From the NCBI RefSeq assembly GCF_000750635.1, contig NZ_CCDM010000007.1, positions 1 through 64,000 of the forward strand: 64,000 bases of DNA, read 5' to 3'. Both the position numbers and the translations under genes were made by a program. Every line of letters begins with the position of its first letter. The stretch's first letter is position 1. Of this stretch, positions 16,714 through 25,300 are shown piece after piece. The notes below the pieces were generated by a model that saw only the letters and a program-made list of their open reading frames with translations, did not search any database and had not been told where the DNA came from. This DNA comes from Oceanobacillus jeddahensis (lineage in GTDB: Bacteria > Bacillota > Bacilli > Bacillales > Amphibacillaceae).

Positions 16714-16893
16714 TCAATCTTCCCCTATTTTTTTATCCTGTTTTTTTGGGAGTCTCCCTGCTCTTTTAGCAGATTCTCTGAGTAAGAATTCAACGTGGCT
16801 GTTGACACTGCGGAATTCATCCTTTGACCAGCGCTGCAATACCTCATAAAGCTCTGGGTCGATGCGTAATGGAAAGTTTTTTTTCTTAGCCAT
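16714..16893 (-). CDS. Arc-like ribbon-helix-helix DNA-binding protein
   Basis: This 59-residue basic protein begins MAKKKNFPLRIDPELYEVLQ and continues with RWSKDEFRSVNSHVEFLLRE. That is the beta-strand plus two-helix ribbon-helix-helix fold of Arc/MetJ-type proteins: residues 6-11 are the DNA-contacting strand, and the SVNSHVEFLL helix forms the dimer core. The basic tail (AKRAGRLPKK) may add DNA contacts. It starts 11 bases after the SPFH gene on the same strand and is almost certainly co-transcribed with it. Small Arc-family proteins paired with SPFH genes occur in Bacillaceae; their target is not known. No toxin gene is adjacent, so it is not a typical antitoxin. Confidence 0.8.
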   Translation of the reverse strand: MAKKKNFPLRIDPELYEVLQRWSKDEFRSVNSHVEFLLRESAKRAGRLPKKQDKKIGED

Positions 16894-16904
16894 AGTAACC
16901 CTGC

Positions 16905-17750
16905 TTATTGATAAAGTGTTCCTGTATTGATTACCGGCTGTGTTCCTTGATCAGAGACAATAGCAACAAGCAAGTTATTAATCATTGCTACTCTGCGTTC
17001 ATCGTCTAAATCCACAACATTATCCGCTTCTAACCGAGCTATGGCATCCTGCGCCATTCCAACAGCACCTTGAACAATTTGCTCCCGGGCAGAGATAATT
17101 GCACTAGCTTGTTGACGCTGCAGCATCGCTTGAGCGATCTCTGTAGAATATGCTAAGTGCGTTAACCTCGCTTCAATCACTTCTACACCAGCAACTTGCA
17201 GACGATCCTGAAGCTCTGTTGTTAATTGGTTCGATACTTCATCTGCATTTCCGCGTAAGGTTAATTCCTCATTGGTAAATGAATCATATGGATACGTTGT
17301 TGCTACAGCCCGGATAGCTGTTTCGCTTTGAATCTCCACAAAGTCCTCATATTGATCGACATCAAAAACGGCTTTCGCTGCATCTACTACTTTAAAAACA
17401 ACCACCGCAGCAATTTCAATTGGGTTTCCGTTCACATCATTTACTTTCAGCCGATTACTGTTAAAGTTACGGACTCTCAAAGAGATTGTTCTGCGTACAG
17501 AAAATGGTACAGTTACTAAAATTCCTTCACGCCGTACCGTTCCCATATACTTCCCTAAGAAAATAACGACAATGGACTGATTAGGCTGCACGATAGTAAT
17601 CCCGCTAATTAAAATACCAGCAATTAATACAAGCACAACTCCTGAAACGACATACGATTGAACAAAACTGAATATCCCTAATGCAAGTAAAACAACAATC
17701 AGACCAATTCCAAGTGCGCCATTAATACTCCACGCTTTACGTTCCTGCAT
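16905..17750 (-). CDS. SPFH/band 7 domain membrane protein
   Basis: This 281-residue protein has two hydrophobic segments (about residues 10-28 and 32-54) and then an SPFH (prohibitin/band 7) domain: NQSIVVIFLGKYMGTVRREGILVTVPF and the conserved RVRNFNSNRLKVNDVNGNPIEI region. A helical tail (about 195-265) with QAMLQRQQASAIISAREQIVQGAVGMAQ follows. SPFH proteins form oligomeric membrane scaffolds associated with functional microdomains. The two leading hydrophobic segments suggest an N-terminal hairpin anchor. No NfeD partner is adjacent; instead a ribbon-helix-helix gene follows at 11 bases. Confidence 0.9.
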   Translation of the reverse strand: MQERKAWSINGALGIGLIVVLLALGIFSFVQSYVVSGVVLVLIAGILISGITIVQPNQSIVVIFLGKYMGTVRREGILVTVPFSVRRTISLRVRNFNSNRLKVNDVNGNPIEIAAVVVFKVVDAAKAVFDVDQYEDFVEIQSETAIRAVATTYPYDSFTNEELTLRGNADEVSNQLTTELQDRLQVAGVEVIEARLTHLAYSTEIAQAMLQRQQASAIISAREQIVQGAVGMAQDAIARLEADNVVDLDDERRVAMINNLLVAIVSDQGTQPVINTGTLYQ

Positions 17751-17824
17751 GCAATCCGCCCCTTCATATCTTTTATATATTATAATGATATCATTTTTGT
17801 ATTAAATTGTAAAAAGACATGCGG

Positions 17825-18703
17825 TTAGCCTGCTTGTTCCTCCACAAATTTCTGGATTGGATTCTTTTTTGGATTTACAATTAATGTCTCTCCATCTGTT
17901 TCTACTGTAATACTGTCTAAGGCAGCTGTAGAATAAACCAGTGCACCAACTTCGTTTAAATGGTCAATCACACGAGGAACAGGATGACCATAGTTATTAT
18001 CTTTACTATAGGTTAAAATAGCAATTTCAGGATCTACTGCTTCCAAAAAAGACAAACCAGTGCTCGTATTTGAGCCATGATGCCCTATTTTAATCAGTTC
18101 TGAATCGACATCATGCTTTTTTTGTATCTCCTTTTCTTCTTTTTTACCGACATCCGCCATAAAAAGCATATCTGTTTCTTCATAATTAAGCTTTAAAACT
18201 AACGAAGATGCATTAGGAGAAGTTAAAGGCTGCGCTGCATTCCAAATATCCAGTGAAATCATTGGATCAATCTCAATCGGCGTATCTTTTTCAGCTATAG
18301 TCAGTGGTATTTGTAAATCACGAATCCGATTCATATACGCAGCAAATGTTTTTGTCGGGTGAAGCTTGCCGATATCAACTACACCGCCTACATCTATCTC
18401 ATCCAACACCCGTACTAAACCGCCGATATGGTCGACATCTGGGTGAGTAGCAATCATTAAATCAATTTCATTAATCCGCAGCTCCTTGATATAATTAACC
18501 AAAGCATCACCAGCTTCCGGCGGCCCACCATCAATTAAAATAGTCCGGTCTAAAGGGGTTTCAATTAAAATACTGTCTCCTTGGCCGACATTAATAAAAT
18601 GCACCTTCATTACAGGCAATTCCTGTTCTGCATAGGTGGTTGAAGGGATATGAAATTGTATTGTCATCAGTATTAGTAAGAGAATGAAAACGCTATTTCG
18701 CAT
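17825..18703 (-). CDS. Secreted ComEC/Rec2-related metallo-beta-lactamase-fold hydrolase
   Basis: This 292-residue protein has a signal peptide (hydrophobic core about residues 4-20, likely cut after STTYA). It is followed by a metallo-beta-lactamase domain of the ComEC C-terminal type, with VHFINVGQGDSILIETP, ILIDGG, the metal-binding THPDVDHIGGL, and later KIGHHGSNTST and YGHPVPRV. Free-standing secreted homologues of the ComEC nuclease domain occur in Firmicutes and may degrade extracellular DNA or other phosphodiesters; the substrate here is unknown. It has no transmembrane channel region, so it is not ComEC itself. Confidence 0.87.
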   Translation of the reverse strand: MRNSVFILLLILMTIQFHIPSTTYAEQELPVMKVHFINVGQGDSILIETPLDRTILIDGGPPEAGDALVNYIKELRINEIDLMIATHPDVDHIGGLVRVLDEIDVGGVVDIGKLHPTKTFAAYMNRIRDLQIPLTIAEKDTPIEIDPMISLDIWNAAQPLTSPNASSLVLKLNYEETDMLFMADVGKKEEKEIQKKHDVDSELIKIGHHGSNTSTGLSFLEAVDPEIAILTYSKDNNYGHPVPRVIDHLNEVGALVYSTAALDSITVETDGETLIVNPKKNPIQKFVEEQAG

Positions 18704-18802
18704 ACTTCAAATACCTTCCCTTCTTTTTTCATTAGTGTGAGCAAAAAGAAAGCTCGATATGAGGATAGATGATTGGTAATTGTTGAAAAGAATTTCGCCG
18801 TT

Positions 18803-19230
18803 TTTTATCACGGAGAAGCGTCCGTAAAACTCCCGCATCAAAATAAAGCGTGAAAATAAATTTATTTAGGCGGGAGATAACGGACGCTAACTTCCTGAAT
18901 CACTTAGGCTAACTCAGTGGGAGAAGAACGGCAAACTAAGTTCGCGACGTCCTGGGACTGGGGCTGGGACTGCGATTACCAATGTTGTCAGGTTAGTGAA
19001 TTTCATTAAGATTATATTTGATACTGGTAGATTGCAATAAGGCTAACTAGCGTAGTGTTTTTCTGGGGTTGCGATTACTCACCCCACCATAACCCGTCGC
19101 AGCGGTCGTATTAACCTGACAACATTGAGACCTGCGATTACTCGGTCTATTAAAACCGTTGCTGCGATTACTCGTCCCATCGTAAAGAATTGTGCGTTGA
19201 AAACTCCCATTGAGTGAAGTTTCGTTTTAT
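18803..19230 (-). repeat. Modular dispersed repeat, copy B (long form, inverted)
   Basis: Read on the minus strand, this begins with the left end (ATAAAACGAAACTTC) and TGGGAG arm. It runs through three GAGTAATCGCA-type units, a nested module, the CTCCCACTGAGTTAGCC arm and the second hairpin with CTCCCGCCT, and ends CTCCGTGATAAAA. The long form differs from copy A by an insertion of about 200 bases in the core. One stem arm of hairpin 2 is damaged (CCCGCATCA). It fills the space between the metallo-beta-lactamase-fold gene and the end of the adhesin gene; I see no coding frame in it. Confidence 0.88.
18980..19127. repeat. Nested module with 15-base terminal inverted repeats in copy B
   Basis: CAATGTTGTCAGGTT (18980-18994) and AACCTGACAACATTG (19113-19127) are perfect inverted ends of a 148-base block. 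Inside, on the minus strand, lies GAAAAACACTACGCTAG, also found inside the corresponding block of copy C. Both blocks are flanked by GTAATCGCAG-like sequence on either side. Confidence 0.85.
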
Positions 19231-19283
19231 ATAGATGATATGTAAGTAAACCTCCATATTTTAATTTTTTCATTTTCAGACAG

Positions 19284-19323
19284 AAAAAGAGGCTATTACC
19301 TTAAATTGGCAATAACCTCTTTT
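19284..19323 (-). terminator. Terminator of the adhesin gene
   Basis: AAGAGG-C-TATT-ACC pairs with GG-C-AATA-ACCTCTT, about 20 bases past the adhesin stop codon, followed by a T-run on the minus strand. Confidence 0.75.
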
Positions 19324-19343
19324 CTTAATCAAATCCGTTCTAT

Positions 19344-22300
19344 TTAGTTAGATGAACGATTACGAAAGCGATTGACAATGATTAAAATTGTACCTGCTGC
19401 CAGTAAACCTAAGCTGATAAGCAATAAGTTGAACATTGTTGTTGCTGTTCCTGGTAATGTTTCACCATCACTTTCATCCGTTCCTTCAAAATCACCCGAG
19501 TCTTCTCCAGATTCTTTACCAGAAGCTTCCTCTGGTTTACCTGGGGCTACTTCTGAGTCTTTACCTCGACCTTCTCCTGGCTCTTCTCCTGGCTCTTCTC
19601 CTGGCTCTTTGCCTGGATCTTCTCCCGGCTCTTTACCTGGATCTTCTCCCGGCTCTTTGCCTGGATCTTCTCCTGGCTCCTCTGACTCTGCTTTCACAAA
19701 GCCAAAGTCTAATGTCGGATCATGTTCTCCGCCTTCTGTTAAATGACGAGATACTGCAAACCATGTAGATGAGTCAATGGAATTATCATTACCCACTTCT
19801 TCCAAGGTTGGTACATATCCTTCCAAGGCTTCTGCGGATGCTTCACGATCAATTCGTACAATGTACGTTTGATCGATTGTCAGATTTTCAAAGATATAAT
19901 ATCCATTTTCATCTGTTGTAACTGGTCCTACTGGATTTCCGTAGACGTCTGTTACTGGATTGCCGTCTTCATCTTCAATCGTTAAGACGACACCTGGTAG
20001 CGGAATATCCGTTTCGTCTTGCAGGCCATCTTTGTTCACATCAATCCATACATAATCTCCTACACTTACTTTTGCCGGACGATTGGTGATGGTGAACCCA
20101 TCTGCCGCACTTCCTTCTACATTATCCGTTACATATCCGTTAACAGCTGCCTCTTCCACTGTATAGGTAATCTCTGTACCGTCTGCAAATTTAGGTACAT
20201 CTGTAAATTCAAATGTCCAACCCATCTCCGCAGTGACACCTACAGAATCCACTTTTACCCCATCTGCTAACAAGTTAACAGTGATGGAATCTGGGCGTTG
20301 ATCCGTATAATTATTATCATCCCAGGTTTTGGTTCCTTTTACATCAATCCGTTCCGGTTCATGCGTATTCGTAATGACATAGCCATTCTTTGCACTTCCG
20401 GATGTTTCCGCTTCATAACCATCAACAGCTGATTCTTCCACTGTATAGTCAATCAGCTCTCCATTATTGTATTCGTCTAAATCAGTAAAGTCAGCCTGCC
20501 AATTATTATCAGCACTTAATACAACTTCTTTTCCTGTTTCTTCACCGTCAGCGATTAATTTCACTGTAATGGATTCTGGGCGAATACCATCTTGATTGTT
20601 TGCATCTTCCCAATGTTTGATAACATTGATGCTTGTTTTTCCTGGGGTATAACTATTGGTAATATCCATACCAGTAATTTCCGTAGAATAATCTTCTACG
20701 TCATCTTCTTGAATGGTGTAGTTAATTTCTTCCCCATTCTCGAATTTCGGCAAGTCTGTAAATGCATAGCTCCAATCTGATTCCTCTGTAACTTCTACGT
20801 CTTCTACTTCCTCACCATTTGCTAATAAATGAACTGTAATGGACTCTGGACGTTTGCCATCTTGGTTATCAGCGTCATCCCAAGTTTTGGTTCCTTCTAA
20901 ATCAATCAACTCTGGCTCATGCATATTTGTGATGACATAGCCATCCTCCGCATTTCCAGTTGTTTCATCTTCATAACCGTCAACGGCTGATTCTTCCACC
21001 GTATAGTCGATTAGTTCACCGTTTTTAAATTTATCCAGGTCCGCAAAATCTGCTTGCCAATTATTTGATTCATTCAATTCGATAGAATCTATTTCTTCTC
21101 CATCGGCAAGTAAATTCACTGTGATGGATGCCGGACGAATACCATCCTGGTTTTCCGCATCATCCCATGCTTTAGAAACATGGACACTGGTTTGTTCCGG
21201 TTCATGATAGTTAGTTAACATGATATTTCCATGGTCTGCATCATTGACAGATACTTCATAGCCTTCTGGCACAGATACTTCTTCTACGGTGTAATTAATT
21301 TCTTCACCGCCGTTTTGATATGCATCCAGTTCGGACCAGGTATGCATCCAATCATTTTCTGCAGATAAGATAACGGTATCGCCAACTTCATCTTCCCCTG
21401 CATATAATTGAACCTCAATTTGCCCAGGGCGAATGCCGTCTTGATTATCGTTGTCGTTCCATCCTTTTGAAACGGTCACCGATGTTTGTTCTGGTGTGTA
21501 TGCATTTGTAATTGTCACATTACCGTTATCACCGGTCTCCAGTTCGGTTGAATACTCCGCAACGGAATCTTCCGTCACACGATATCCAATTTCTTCACCG
21601 TTACGATTTTTCGGCAAACCTTCAAACGTATGCGTCCAATCATTTTCTTCATTCAATTCAATTGTTCCAACAATTTCCGATGCATCATTGATAACATTTA
21701 CAGTCACGCTGTCTGGGCGGACGCCATCCTGATTCTCTGCATCATCCCATTCTTTGGTAACAGGAATTTCTACTGTATCTGGTGTACGGTTGTTTGTAAT
21801 CAACACGTTTCCATTAACTTCTTCTACAGTTGGCTCCTCATAACCTTCTGGGACATTTGTTTCTTCTGCCGTATAGTTGATTTCCTGACCGGCGTCTTGA
21901 TAAACATCTAATTCTGTCCAAGTATGCGTCCAATCATTTTCTGATGATAAACGAACAGATTTGTTAACAGGTTCTCCATCAGCGAATAATTGAACGGTTA
22001 CATGTTCTGGTCGGACGCCATCTTGGTTATTGCCGTCATCCCATCCTTTCGTAACAGTCAATGATGTTTGTTCTGGCGTATAGCTGTTGGTAATGACAAA
22101 TCCATCTGCTTGTTTTACAGCAGTTGCCCCGTAGCCTTCGATGGCATCTTCTGTAATACGGTATTGGATTGCTTTCCCATTATCATATTTCGGTAATCCT
22201 TCAAATACATGAGACCATTCGCCATTTTCATCTGCAGTTACTTCTGCTGTCTGGACAATTTCAGACTTTCCATTGATGACATGAAGCGTAATACTTTCCG

Positions 22301-25300
22301 GTCTGTTGCCATCTTGGTTATTGGCATCATCCCATACTTTTGAAACTGGAATATCAATCAATTCCGGCTCATAGCTGTTGGTAATCGAAATTGCTCCGTG
22401 ATTTGCGTCATTTATATCTGACTCATATCCTGCTGGAACATCGACTTCCTCCACTGTATAATCAATAGGTTCTCCGCCATCGCGATTCGCATCTAATCCA
22501 GACCATGTATAGGACCAATTATCTGCTGCTGTAATGCGCACCTCATTTCCTAAGGCTTCTCCGTCTGCAAGCAGTTGAACGCGAATGCTGTCTGGACGCT
22601 GACCGTCTTGATCATTTTTATCATTCCAGAATTTATTGACGGTAACAGAAGTCTGCTCTGGTGTATGTTCATTCGTTACAGTAAATGTTCCATTACCATT
22701 ATTGGAAATAGTAGAGGAATAATCTTCTACAGTATCCTCTGCTACGTTATACGCAATTTCTACACCATCACGATATTTTGGCAAATTCTCAAAAACATGT
22801 GACCAATTTCCATCGTTATCAGCTGTTATTTCTTCCGTTGCTACAACGTTTGAACGATCATCATAAAGATGAACCGTAATGCTGTCCGGTCGTGCTCCAT
22901 CTTGGTTATTGACATCTTGCCATGCTTTTTCTACTGTAATATCCGTCATTTCTGGTGAGTAACTGTTTGTGATGGTATAGCCATTTTCAGTGCTTCCACT
23001 AACAGTACTTTCGTATCCAGCCGGTACATTTGATTCTACAACAGTATAGGTGATTCGCTCTCCATTTTGGTATTCATCTAAATCGGTAAACGTAACTTTC
23101 CAATTATTAGTTTCATTCAAAATGATGAAGCGTTGTGTTGCTTCGCCATCTGCATACAGACGTACTGTAATGCCGTCTGGGCGGGCACCATCCTGGTTAT
23201 TTGCATCTTCCCATATTTTTTCTACTGGGATATCTACCGTACCTGGTGTATAGCTGTTCGTGATAACAAATCCGTTTTCTGCATCTCCGGCAACATCACT
23301 CTCATACTGCTCCGGTACGTCTACTTCTGCAACGGTATAAGTAATCTTATCTCCGCTATTATCCAGCTCCGGTAAATCTGTAAATGAACCTTGCCATTCA
23401 GTTTCATTATTCAAAATAACGTTTTCTACATCTGTTTCCTCGCCGTTTGCAAATAATGCAACTTCAACGGATTCCGGACGATTGCCATCCTGGTTGTTCG
23501 CGTCCTCCCAAGTTTTTTTCACTGGAATTTCAGTAGTTGGAGATACGAATTCATTTGTAATCGTTAATCCATCTTCAGAAACAGTTTTTTCATAGTTTTC
23601 TGGTACTTGCACTTCATCCACAGTATATTCATACGCATTACCGCCCGAATCTGTTCTATCTAAATCCGTCCAAGTATATTCTGTTTCATCAGCTTCTAAA
23701 GTAACAGGATTACCAAGCGCTTCTCCATTTCTGAATAATTGCAGTTCAATGGATTCCGGGCGTCGATTTTCGCCGCCTTGCCATTCTTTCGTGCCTGTTA
23801 CATCGATTTTTTCTTTGGTGTTTTCGAAATTAACTTCATGAACAATTTCATTTCTTCCATATGGTTCATCTACCGTAATTTCGATTACTTCATTCGATAA
23901 AACATATCCATTTGGCGACTCCACTTCTTCCAGATAATAGGTTCTAAGCGGCAGATTCCCGATATTCAGAACACCATTTTCTGTTGTAAATGCTTCACCA
24001 AACTGGACTCTTTCCCCATTTAAATCATACGATAATTTAAATACAGCCTCATTGTTGGCAATTGTTTCTTCTTCTTCAGAATCAATTTTCGTAACTCTGA
24101 TTGCTCCGCGGTTAGGATTGTACTCTCCATCAACCCAGGAGAATTGAGTTGCTTTTAACCTTTCAGATTCAACTGTTTTATTCTTAATATCACTGCCACT
24201 AAGCTCAACAGTATTGTTAACCTCTCCATCTGTTTCTGTTACAACAGTGGTATAGTTTAATGTTAAAATTCCTGTTACGGTACCCTCTAAATCAATGGTT
24301 AATACCGTTTCACCATTATCATTTTCTGTCACCTCAAGTGTAAAATCTTCCCCTAGCACTAAAGTTGAGCCATCTGCTGCAGTGATTTCCAGACTGTCCT
24401 GTACATAAACAAGCCCAGTACTGATTGTGTCTGTAATGACTGCATCTTCAATAATGGAAAGACTTTCGTTCACTTTTACCTGCCAGTTAATCTCTTCTCC
24501 CGTAAAGACCGAATCACTCTGCAGTCCGACAGGTCCTTTATTCAAGAAGTGATTATGTCTATTATAATTCACTGTCCCTGAATAAGAATGGTCGTTGTCG
24601 CCGACTGTAACGGTGGCTTTATTTGTATAATTTGGCTGTGAGATATCTGGGACAGAGGTTGTAAATTCGATGACATATCTTTCGTTTACTTCAAAACCTT
24701 CCGCAAATGTTAACGTGAATGTATCACCATCTACATCAACGTTATAATTTCCGGCATCCAACACGTTATTAGTGATGGACGTATTTCCATTCCCAGCAAC
24801 TTCATAAGTTTTTACAACAATACTGTCTTCATCTATCGTTCCTTCATACTGTAATGTATCGGAAATGACCACACCAGTTCCAAGGTTCTGCTGCTGATAG
24901 TTAGTATACAACTGCCAGGCCACTTTTCTTTCTGAACCGCTTACCCAGCCATTACTCAACTCCCCGTTACTGTTAGTGTGTACGAGCCGGCCCTCTTTTT
25001 TGCCGCTGTTCCAGGAGTCGTCTCTTATCGTTCTTGTCTGAGCATCTCTTCCTTCACTAAAATCACCAGAGTTTGTTTTCCCTGTGAATTGAGCATGGTT
25101 TTTATACACTTTGGTTTGCCCTTCTCCGCGTACATGCGGATCAAGCTGATTGCCCTCCACTTCAAGTTGCGGATCATACGAAGTTTGATAAGTAACTTCT
25201 AATGGAGCATTTAACGGTAATACAGATTCATCAAGTTTAATAATAAAACCTTTATGATAACCTGTTTCTCCATCTTCTGTGCCAGGCTCAAGTGTATAAT

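Noticed and set aside
18803..19273. Short open frames within the dispersed repeats (for example near 19079-19273)
   Set aside because: They have no ribosome binding site, are not conserved between copies, and the copies differ by frame-breaking changes.
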